This document shows positions 14,542 through 20,409 of a stretch of 20,409 nucleotides of DNA, one piece after another. Source of the DNA: CAYQVO01 sp964421085. Lineage in GTDB: Bacteria > Bdellovibrionota_C > UBA2361 > CAYQVO01. The first letter of the stretch is position 1; each line of letters begins with the position of its first letter. The stretch spans positions 1 to 20,409 of the forward strand of contig CAYQVO010000050.1 in the NCBI GenBank assembly GCA_964421085.1, read 5' to 3'. A model generated the notes under the pieces. It did not search any database and was not told the DNA's origin. It saw nothing but the letters and a program-made list of their open reading frames with translations. The translations under genes and the position numbers were made by a program.

Positions 14542-14625
14542 ATTTCGTAAACCTGGACCGGATGATCTCTTGAATCCGTTGAGAACGCGGGAAATAATGC
14601 TCGTCGCGTGGAGACTTTACGAAAT
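14542..14625. repeat. Ten-base inverted repeat flanking the ligase-GNAT promoter
   Basis: ATTTCGTAAA (14542-14551) and its exact reverse complement TTTACGAAAT (14616-14625) lie 64 bases apart and bracket the promoter candidate at 14570-14598. Such bracketing could be a pair of half-sites for a looping regulator, or long-range RNA pairing. Only the symmetry is seen. Confidence 0.4.
14570..14598 (+). promoter_or_regulatory. Sigma-70-type promoter for the ligase-GNAT gene
   Basis: TTGAAT (four of six), 17 bases, then AATAAT (five of six). A start near 14605 would give a leader of about 75 bases before the ATG at 14681, which has a GGAG ribosome site seven bases upstream. Confidence 0.5.
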
Positions 14626-14680
14626 TTTCATGCACCTGTGAACTATCAACGCAGACGGGCGGCAGTATCTGGAGATATTT

Positions 14681-17434
14681 ATGAACGACAACACCAAACA
14701 ATCCTCTCTTTTACAGCGCACATCCCTTTTCGAGCATCCGGGCCTCGACGCAATATTCTTTCCCAAAAGCGTAGCGGTTATCGGAGCTACCGAATCCAGG
14801 GGAACAGTTGGACGCACTCTCCTCTGGAATCTCATAACCAGCCCGTTTGGAGGCACGGTCTATCCGGTTAACCCCAAAAGGTCGAACGTGCTCGGAATCA
14901 AGGCTTATCCCAGCATCGCTGCCTGCCCGGAACGAGTGGACCTGGCTGTTATTATTACACCTGCGCCCTCGATCCCGGGCATCATGAAGGAATGTGTGGA
15001 AGCCGGCGTCCGGGGCTCGATAGTCATCTCAGCGGGATTCAAAGAGATTGGTCCCAAAGGAGCAGAGCTCGAGCGGCAGGTTCTCGAAGAAGCCAGGAAA
15101 GGCGGTATCCGGATTATCGGCCCCAACTGCCTTGGTCTCATGAACACCGCCAACGGCCTGAATGCGACTTTTGCCACTACTATCGCCCAGAAAGGAAAAG
15201 TAGGGTTTCTCTCTCAGAGCGGAGCGCTCTGCACGGCCGTTCTGGACTGGAGCCTGAATGAAAATGTCGGTTTCAGCTCGTTCATATCCATCGGCTCGAT
15301 GCTGGACATCGGATGGGGAGATCTTATCTACTTCCTCGGCGACGACCCACAGACCGAAAGCATAGTTATTTACATGGAGACAATCGGCGATGCCCGCTCA
15401 TTCATGTCGGCAGCGCGCGAAGTCGCCCTGTCTAAGCCGATAATAATCATCAAACCGGGCCGGACGGAAGCTGCGGCGAAAGCGGCCGCATCTCACACCG
15501 GATCGCTCACAGGCTCGGATGATGTGCTTGATGCCGCCTTCAGGCGCTGCGGCGTTCTGAGAGTGGACAGCATCTCGGAGCTTTTTGCAGTTTCCGATAT
15601 TCTTGCCAAGCAACCCCGGCCGAAGGGACCGAATCTTACTATCGTGACGAACGCAGGCGGACCTGGAGTCCTTGCGAGCGACTCTGTCATCATGAACGGC
15701 GGCAAACTCGCCGAACTGTCGCAGCAGACAATCGAAGCTCTGAACGAGTTTCTTCCTGCGGCATGGAGCCACAGTAACCCGATCGATGTGATCGGCGACG
15801 CAAGCCCGGAGCGGTATTCAAAGGCGGTGGAAGTTGCCGCAAAAGATCCGAATACAGACGCTCTTCTGATTATTCTTACGCCGCAGGCAATGACCGATCC
15901 GACAAAGACCGCGGAAGAGGTCAAGAAGTTTGCGGACATCGGAAAACCTGTGCTGGCGAGCTGGATGGGGGGCGCCGATTCGGAGGCCGGCCAGCAGATT
16001 CTGAGCAGGAACAACATTCCCTGCTTCGACGCTCCGGATACAGCCGCGCGCCTCTTCGATTACATGTGGAACTACTCCGAAAATCTCAAGAGCCTTTACG
16101 AAACCCCGATTCTCTCAGCCGGAGGCGAGGAGACGGGAGTAGATGCCGCGAGTGCGAGGCTTGTACTCGAGGAGGTGAAGGCAGATGGACGTGAGCTGCT
16201 GACGGAGTTTGAATCGAAGAAAGTCCTGTCATCCTACAAGATTCCAATTGTGGAAACTGTAATCGCGGAAACAAGGGAGGCGGCAGTCGCAGCAGCGGCA
16301 AAAATGGGCTTTCCTGTTGTGCTCAAGCTCCACTCGGAGACAATTACCCATAAAACCGACGTGGGCGGCGTGCAGCTTAATCTGAAAGACGCAGACGCAG
16401 TCGGCGCCGCATTCGACAAGATCAGGACATCTGTTGAAAAACTCAAAGGAACGCATGCTCCCACCGGAGAGGCGAACTTTCTCGGAGTGACTGTGCAGCA
16501 GATGATCAATCCTTCAGAGGGCTATGAGATTATCATTGGAACGAATCTCGATCCCCAGCTTGGTCCCGTACTTCTTTTTGGTACAGGCGGCCAGCTCGTC
16601 GAAGTCTTCAAGGATCGCTCTCTTGGACTTCCGCCGCTCAACACGACCCTTGCGCGCCGGATGATGGAGAGAACGAAGATCTACAAGGCATTGAAAGGCG
16701 TCAGAGGACGGAAGCCCGTCGATCTTGTCGCGCTTGAGCAGCTGATGGTCCGCTTCAGCCAGCTTGTCTGCGATCAGCCGCTCATCAAGGAGATCGATAT
16801 CAATCCTCTCCTTGCATCGGCCGACCGAATTGTAGCTCTTGACGCGCGTATCGTGCTTGTTGATCCGAAGGACGCGCATGCGCAGCCCTCGAAGCTGGCG
16901 ATCCGGCCTTATCCTTCGAAGTATGTGAGAACAACGGATCTGAAGACCGGTGAACATATCGCAATCCGTCCGATCCGGCCCGAAGACGAACCCATGATCA
17001 AGAAGTTTCATGAAGCGCTCTCCGAGAAAACGGTGCTTCACCGATATCTCGAGCCCGTCGGCCTTGTTCAGCGTGTCGCTCATGAGCGGCTTGCGCGAAT
17101 ATGCTTTATTGACTACGACCGTGAAATCGCGCTTGTAGGAATTCACAAGGATACCGCGGGCAATGCCGCCATCATCGCAGTCGGTCGCGTAGTCAAAGTG
17201 CCGAACACAAGAGCAGGACGATTCCATGTCATTGTTGTGGATGCATTCCAGAACAAGGGAATGGGCAAAGAACTGCTCGATGACATCCTTCAGTTCGCAA
17301 GAGACGAGAAGCTCGAGAAAGTCTTCGGCCAGGTGCTCGTGGACGATGAGCGGACTCTCCGGCTTGCCGAGAAGTACGGCTTCAAGAAGGTGCTCGAGGA
17401 AGGTAACATCGCGACGATTGAGCTGGTGCTGTAA
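14681..17434 (+). CDS. ADP-forming acetate/acyl-CoA ligase fused to GNAT acetyltransferase (Pat/YfiQ-like)
   Basis: 917 residues. Order: CoA-binding domain (about 25-150, GATESRGTVGRTLLWNL), succinyl-CoA-ligase-like domain (about 160-300), second ligase domain (about 310-470), ATP-grasp (about 490-725), and GNAT acetyltransferase (about 755-917) with acetyl-CoA loop QNKGMG at 857-862. His272 in SHTGSLTGSD and His557 in THKTDVGGV match the phospho-relay histidines of active ADP-forming acyl-CoA synthetases. In enterobacterial Pat/PatZ lysine acetyltransferases of the same layout the ligase half is inactive; here it looks active. It may thus interconvert acetyl-CoA and acetate with ATP, acetylate protein lysines, or both. 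The ATG at 14681 has GGAG seven bases upstream. Monocistronic; the stop codon lies inside a large palindrome. Confidence 0.92.
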   Translation: MNDNTKQSSLLQRTSLFEHPGLDAIFFPKSVAVIGATESRGTVGRTLLWNLITSPFGGTVYPVNPKRSNVLGIKAYPSIAACPERVDLAVIITPAPSIPGIMKECVEAGVRGSIVISAGFKEIGPKGAELERQVLEEARKGGIRIIGPNCLGLMNTANGLNATFATTIAQKGKVGFLSQSGALCTAVLDWSLNENVGFSSFISIGSMLDIGWGDLIYFLGDDPQTESIVIYMETIGDARSFMSAAREVALSKPIIIIKPGRTEAAAKAAASHTGSLTGSDDVLDAAFRRCGVLRVDSISELFAVSDILAKQPRPKGPNLTIVTNAGGPGVLASDSVIMNGGKLAELSQQTIEALNEFLPAAWSHSNPIDVIGDASPERYSKAVEVAAKDPNTDALLIILTPQAMTDPTKTAEEVKKFADIGKPVLASWMGGADSEAGQQILSRNNIPCFDAPDTAARLFDYMWNYSENLKSLYETPILSAGGEETGVDAASARLVLEEVKADGRELLTEFESKKVLSSYKIPIVETVIAETREAAVAAAAKMGFPVVLKLHSETITHKTDVGGVQLNLKDADAVGAAFDKIRTSVEKLKGTHAPTGEANFLGVTVQQMINPSEGYEIIIGTNLDPQLGPVLLFGTGGQLVEVFKDRSLGLPPLNTTLARRMMERTKIYKALKGVRGRKPVDLVALEQLMVRFSQLVCDQPLIKEIDINPLLASADRIVALDARIVLVDPKDAHAQPSKLAIRPYPSKYVRTTDLKTGEHIAIRPIRPEDEPMIKKFHEALSEKTVLHRYLEPVGLVQRVAHERLARICFIDYDREIALVGIHKDTAGNAAIIAVGRVVKVPNTRAGRFHVIVVDAFQNKGMGKELLDDILQFARDEKLEKVFGQVLVDDERTLRLAEKYGFKKVLEEGNIATIELVL

Positions 17435-17494
17435 AAAAAGGGGACGGTTCCTGTTTTCGCGCCGCGAAAACAGGAACCGTCCCTTTTTTACAGC
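17428..17494. repeat. 67-base near-perfect palindrome, bidirectional terminator and candidate REP-type element
   Basis: Centred on 17462, the left half (34 bases) and right half (32 bases) are exact reverse complements apart from one extra A and one extra G on the left. Each half reads GCTGTAA, an A run, GGG(G)ACGG, TTCCTGTTTTCGCG. The loop is a single C. Each strand ends its stem in CCGTCCC(C) followed by six or seven T, so it should terminate transcription from both sides. It lies between convergent genes and contains both stop codons. The GC-rich box plus TTCCTGTTTT pattern is typical of dispersed palindromes that spread with REP-associated tyrosine transposases; no second full copy is in the window. 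Confidence 0.85.
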
Positions 17495-18168
17495 CGCGCG
17501 CCCTCAAGCTGCCCGATAATATGCAGCAGAGCATCATGCCCTTTCCGATGCAGATACTGCCTCACATTCTGTGTCTTCCAAAAGAGGGGTTTCTGGTCGA
17601 GTCTGCGGTGGATGGTTAATCTGACGCTCTTAAAATAATCCCTGAAACTCTTCTGCACCGACCCGGGAGAAAAATCCTGCCAGTGCGGGAACGTATTGTA
17701 GGTGATTCCCTCCTTCTCGTCGAGGGGCTCTGAGAAATCGAGACGAATATTCCCTTCCTTCTGGAGCGCCTCCATGCGGGTCGCCTTCTCATTCAGAGAA
17801 CCCAGAAGCTGAACGATCTCCGGGGAGCAGTCGCCTGCAAGCCCATGACCATCGAGAGAGGATTCAAGGTCAAGCGCTTCGAAATCCAGAAGGTTAAGGG
17901 CCATGCAGATGTGATCCAGAGCTTCATATAGCAGGACATACATAAGCGCGCGCTCGAATCCCTGTGACATCTTGTCACGATTGATGATCGAGCGCTGATA
18001 GCGCTGCCTGGCCATTGCATAACGGGCCAGATGATTTTCCGCGAGATTCGCTATTTGAACGATTGGAGCGATGCGTCTTCCAAGGCTTGCGGCCTTCCGC
18101 ATTCTTTCATCAACGCGTTCAAAGTACTCATCCGTAAGTGATTCCTTCATCAACGCTCGAACTGACAT
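17488..18168 (-). CDS. Helical protein of unknown function
   Basis: 226 residues from the ATG at 18168, which has AGGGGGA five bases upstream; an ATG at 18195 is in frame but its extension contains that site. No signal peptide or membrane helix. The sequence is predicted almost wholly helical: a basic N-terminal half (YFERVDERMRKAASLGRRI, then RYAMARQRYQRSIINRDKM), a middle hydrophobic helix (ALMYVLLYEALDHICMALNL), and a C-terminal part with aromatic and basic residues (FRDYFKSVRLTIHRRLDQKP). I do not recognise the family. It is monocistronic, convergent with the ligase-GNAT gene, and its stop codon lies in the shared palindrome. Normal codon use and a perfect upstream TATAAT support a real gene. 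Confidence 0.7.
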   Translation of the reverse strand: MSVRALMKESLTDEYFERVDERMRKAASLGRRIAPIVQIANLAENHLARYAMARQRYQRSIINRDKMSQGFERALMYVLLYEALDHICMALNLLDFEALDLESSLDGHGLAGDCSPEIVQLLGSLNEKATRMEALQKEGNIRLDFSEPLDEKEGITYNTFPHWQDFSPGSVQKSFRDYFKSVRLTIHRRLDQKPLFWKTQNVRQYLHRKGHDALLHIIGQLEGARL

Positions 18169-18211
18169 TGGTCCCCCTTCACTTGGGAAAAACAAAAATC
18201 CCTTTCAGTTT

Positions 18212-18217
18212 ATTATA
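18212..18217 (-). promoter_or_regulatory. Candidate -10 element (TATAAT) of the 226-residue protein gene
   Basis: On the minus strand a perfect TATAAT lies 43 bases upstream of the ATG at 18168, in an AT-rich stretch. No convincing -35 hexamer is found at 16-18 bases, so either an activator or AT-rich upstream contacts would be needed. A start near 18205 would leave a leader of about 37 bases. Confidence 0.4.
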
Positions 18218-18311
18218 GCCAAAAATGATGAAATAGGTTTTTAAAATCACAGGAGGCTGAATGTTGTTTATTTTCAGGGGCTTGCGCTGCCAGGAGGACA
18301 CAACTTCAGGA

Positions 18312-18728
18312 TCAGCGCCCCTGCTTATCGCGATATGAAAGTCCGAGCTCGTGAGCCTTGCCTGTTTGCTGAAGTGATCCTTCCCGGAGCCTCAAGCGCA
18401 AGGTTATAAGCGAAAACTGCTCCGTATAGAGCTGCAGCTTTTCCACGGGCGGTGTAACGGGAATGTACTGTCTGTGAATTTCGGCAAATATCCGTTCGTC
18501 CTTCGTCTGATCGAGCGTCTCCTGCCATTCGGAGACAACACTATCAGAGACGCCTTTCGAAAAAGCGACGTACAGGAGCTGGGTCTTCAGGTCGAGGATC
18601 GTGCTGATGCGGAAGCGATCCAGATTGTGATCCTCCGCATAGCGAAAAATGTCTGCGGCAGACGAATTCGATTCTGGATTTTTGACTTCCCGGGAACGAA
18701 TCCGTGATCCGCACCCCCTGCTCAGTCT
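18312..18728 (-). pseudogene. C-terminal remnant of a family 3 solute-binding protein, no start codon
   Basis: The minus strand is open for 138 codons between TGA at 18729-18731 and TGA at 18312-18314, with no ATG, GTG or TTG near its upstream end. The first 20 or so codons look random. From about 18655 the translation reads ADIFRYAEDHNLDRFRI, then LDLKTQLLYVAFSKGVSDSV and VSEWQETLDQTKDERIFAEI, ending HRQYIP. This is the end of the SBP_bac_3 fold (amino-acid-type periplasmic binding proteins and related sensors): LK-x-LY-x-AFSK-x-x-x-D-x-VV, then W-x-x-x-LD-x-x-K-x-D-x-x-x-x-x-I. About 45 charged residues follow, longer than most relatives. The N-terminal two-thirds are gone, replaced by the start region of the opposing GT87-like gene. 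It should not be translated. Decay after a rearrangement is inferred. Confidence 0.65.
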
Positions 18729-18766
18729 TCAAAGTCAACCACTTGTCGCCACGACTCGTCAGGTAT

Positions 18767-19981
18767 ATGAGTCAGGATATGGTCAGGAAAACAGCCTGCG
18801 TTCTCTTTCTTTTCTCCGTGTTGATATGTCTTTTTCCCTCGTCTGTTTTCCCGGGCGAGGTGCATGAAGAAAAATACAGGGACAGAGCGGGAACCAGGGA
18901 TTTTATCGCATACTATGCCGCATCAAGAGCTCTCCTGCACGGCAAATCGCCCTATGATGAACAGGCCCTGGCCGGCGAAAAGCCTGTTTCCCACCGGGAT
19001 CGCGGGGCGAATGTAGTGTGGAATCCTCCCTGGACTTTTCTGCTGACAGCTCCCCTGGCGATCTTTGATTTCCAGGCTGCAGTGCGAATCTGGATAGTGA
19101 CAGACATTCTCTGCCTCCTGCTGACCGTCGGGCTCGTTCGTCCGTTTCTTCCGGAAGGGAAAATCCGGTTAATTCCCTGCTTTCTTGGTTTCCTGCTGTC
19201 GCCCGCTGTCCATGAGGCCGTGTGGTTCGGACAGCTCAGCGTATTTCTGGCGTTAGTCTGGGCAGGCACTCTCTATTCGATTTTGCGGGAGAAAGAGTGG
19301 GTTTCCGGAATTTTTCTTTTCTTCTGCACCATAAAGCTGCACCTCTTTTATCTGCCCGCGGTCTTCATAGTCATGTGGATGATGAAGAAGCGCAAATGGA
19401 AGACAGCGGGGGGATTTGCTGTCAGTGGCATGGTAAGTATTGCCATTGTCTGGGTTCTCTCCCCGGCCGCTCTTTTGAGCTGGCTCCACTCTCCCCCAAG
19501 GCCGATGCACAACATGGCATCTACTCTTGTGACTCCTGTCAGGCTGATTATGGCGCACTGGCAGGGTTATGTTCCATCATGGCCGGTGGCAGCCGTTCCA
19601 ATGATTGCAGTGTTTTCTCTCATTTACTGGAGCTGGCGTAATAAAAGATGGACGGTGACTTTCTCCCGCCTGACGGCAATTCTTGCGATATCTCTTTTCA
19701 CTGCGCCTTACGGATGGTTCTTCGACTTTGCCGCCCTTTTCGCTGCTCAAATTGTTCTCATGCATCAGATCTTTGATTCGCAATTTCCTCCCCGTGCGCG
19801 CCTTCAAATACTGGCACTGTCAGTGTCTGTACTTCTGGCTTCTACATTACCGGCGGTCTTCGGTGCAACCGGACAGCACCTTTATTTCTGGTATCCTCCG
19901 GCGTTCCTTGGAATATGGCTGCTGACAGAAAGAGAGGCCTTATGCCTCAAAACTCATGTCACCCAAATTATGGAGGGGTGA
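18767..19981 (+). CDS. GT87-like (DUF2029) polyprenol-phosphate-dependent membrane glycosyltransferase
   Basis: 404 residues with a signal-like first helix and about nine to ten further hydrophobic segments. The first periplasmic loop contains RDFIAYYAASRALLHGKSPY and then VVWNPPWTFLLTAPLA, the DUF2029/GT87 signature; the Asp of RDF is the expected catalytic residue. Such enzymes transfer sugars from polyprenyl-phosphate carriers on the outer face of the inner membrane. The ATG at 18767 is preferred because it places the first hydrophobic helix (CVLFLFSVLICLF) close to the N-terminus; a GTG at 18704 is in frame but adds residues antisense to the pseudogene. The ribosome site (AGGT) is weak. 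It stands alone, with an IS630 remnant ten bases after its stop, so the natural 3' end may be altered. Confidence 0.8.
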   Translation: MSQDMVRKTACVLFLFSVLICLFPSSVFPGEVHEEKYRDRAGTRDFIAYYAASRALLHGKSPYDEQALAGEKPVSHRDRGANVVWNPPWTFLLTAPLAIFDFQAAVRIWIVTDILCLLLTVGLVRPFLPEGKIRLIPCFLGFLLSPAVHEAVWFGQLSVFLALVWAGTLYSILREKEWVSGIFLFFCTIKLHLFYLPAVFIVMWMMKKRKWKTAGGFAVSGMVSIAIVWVLSPAALLSWLHSPPRPMHNMASTLVTPVRLIMAHWQGYVPSWPVAAVPMIAVFSLIYWSWRNKRWTVTFSRLTAILAISLFTAPYGWFFDFAALFAAQIVLMHQIFDSQFPPRARLQILALSVSVLLASTLPAVFGATGQHLYFWYPPAFLGIWLLTEREALCLKTHVTQIMEG

Positions 19982-19990
19982 AAAGGATTC

Positions 19991-20314
19991 ATGATTTATA
20001 ATCTGAAAACCCTCTTTTTTCGAAGAAAACTGCTTGTCGTCCGGGATGGAGTGGCAGTTCATCGTTCCAGGGAGGTGAAGGCTTTTCCTGCTGAAAACCG
20101 GGGCAGGATCGTCACCGCTCAGCTTCCCGCATACGCTCCTGATCTCAATCCCGCGTAAGGCATCTTCGGACACCTGAAAGAACGGTGCATCGGAGACCTG
20201 TGCGCAACGTCAACTCGCGCAATAACAAAAGTCGCAGGTAAGTCCCTGTCGAACATGCGCAGGAGATCGAAGCTGGTCCGAGCTTTTTGGAAACATGCAA
20301 AATTATGCAGATAA
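19991..20314 (+). pseudogene. IS630-family transposase remnant (DDE domain C-terminal part, internal stop)
   Basis: One frame reads RRKLLVVRDGVAVHRSREVK, then GRIVTAQLPAYAPDLNPA, a TAA stop at 20156, then GIFGHLKERCIGDLCATSTR and MRRRSKLVRAFWKHAKLC to TAA at 20312. This is the end of the IS630/DDE_3 transposase: the second catalytic Asp sits in VRDG, and the Glu after LNP (normally LNPxE) is replaced by the TAA, one base away from GAA. The N-terminal part, including the DNA-binding domain and the first Asp, is absent; the remnant begins just after the GT87-like stop. Therefore inactive twice over. The AT-rich bases after the stop (20315-20342) may include the old right terminal repeat. Confidence 0.82.
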
Positions 20315-20356
20315 TGTCGCTATATTATACAGGGAACAGTAGATTTTGAAGCACAA

Positions 20357-20409
20357 TGATCTTCCCCCGATTTAGTGGACACGGATCTGCGGTTGGCCGG
20401 TCATTAATC
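20357..20409 (+). mobile_element. IS3-family-like terminal inverted repeat, body lies right of the window
   Basis: Begins TGATCTTCCCCCG and continues TTTAGTGGACACGG, the TGATCTT...CCC...GTGGACAC layout of IS3-group ends. It matches the minus-strand sequence starting at 52 at 20 of 27 positions, so the two window ends carry outward-facing ends of similar insertion sequences. No transposase codons are visible before the window stops. Confidence 0.6.

Noticed and set aside
18261..18338. 25-codon plus-strand frame after a perfect AGGAGG
   Set aside because: Spacing to the ATG is only four bases, the peptide is featureless, and it runs antisense into the pseudogene; not enough support for a gene.
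18704..18766. GTG start for the GT87-like protein
   Set aside because: Adds 21 residues before the first membrane helix with no ribosome site; the later ATG fits the family topology better.
1..20409. CRISPR array or toxin-antitoxin/defence island
   Set aside because: No regularly spaced direct repeats and no recognisable defence or toxin genes were found.

Overview
The window most likely comes from an uncultured, flagellated, diderm (Gram-negative type) bacterium with about 50-55% GC. The signs are a FliD cap protein behind a sigma-28-type promoter, several Sec-exported periplasmic proteins including a DUF3108 protein, PlsC-type lipid acylation, and a bacterial-type tRNA-Leu. I cannot assign a phylum from the sequence. 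Most genes look like intact chromosomal genes. Mobile-element debris sits at both edges.

Left edge (1-1374): a tyrosine-recombinase integrase, read leftward, starts about 270 bases from the 3' end of a tRNA-Leu(CAA) gene. This is the usual layout of an integrative element in a tRNA. The integrase is cut off before its catalytic tyrosine, at the point where an IS3-family-like terminal repeat begins (position 52). The last 53 bases of the window carry a matching outward-facing IS3-like end, so the window probably lies between two copies of, or insertions by, the same kind of IS.

Left-centre (1423-8306): a leftward pair, plsC then a MiaB/RimO-like radical SAM gene, with TAATG coupling. Next come a rightward DUF3108 exported protein, leftward fliD with its own late-flagellar promoter and a leader hairpin, an orphan branched-chain-amino-acid-type substrate-binding protein, and an OmpR/PhoB-type response regulator without an adjacent kinase.

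Centre (8370-11765): an overlapping rightward set of oligoendopeptidase F, a class III sirtuin that seems to start at CTG over the pepF stop codon, and a small coiled-coil membrane protein. The last of these overlaps tail-to-tail with an opposing exported, membrane-anchored protein.

Right-centre (11832-17434): an HU-type DNA-binding protein with a lysine/alanine/proline-rich histone H1-like N-terminal tail, a coiled-coil protein, a PHP-family protein that has lost most of its metal ligands, a DUF456 membrane protein, and a 917-residue ADP-forming acyl-CoA ligase fused to a GNAT acetyltransferase. A possible acylation 'writer' (GNAT fusion) and 'eraser' (sirtuin) therefore flank a lysine-rich chromosomal protein within 7 kb. 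This is suggestive, not proven.

Right edge (17428-20409): a 67-base near-perfect palindrome holds the stop codons of two convergent genes. Beyond it are a helical protein of unknown function, the start-less C-terminal remnant of a solute-binding protein, a GT87-like membrane glycosyltransferase, a broken IS630-family transposase end, and the second IS3-like end. No CRISPR array, rRNA or complete phage was seen. Three stretches of more than about 200 bases have no intact gene. Bases 3537-3752 hold only a divergent intergenic region with one spaced inverted repeat. Bases 12475-12702 hold two hairpins, one a terminator. Bases 18169-18766 hold a promoter candidate and the solute-binding-protein remnant.
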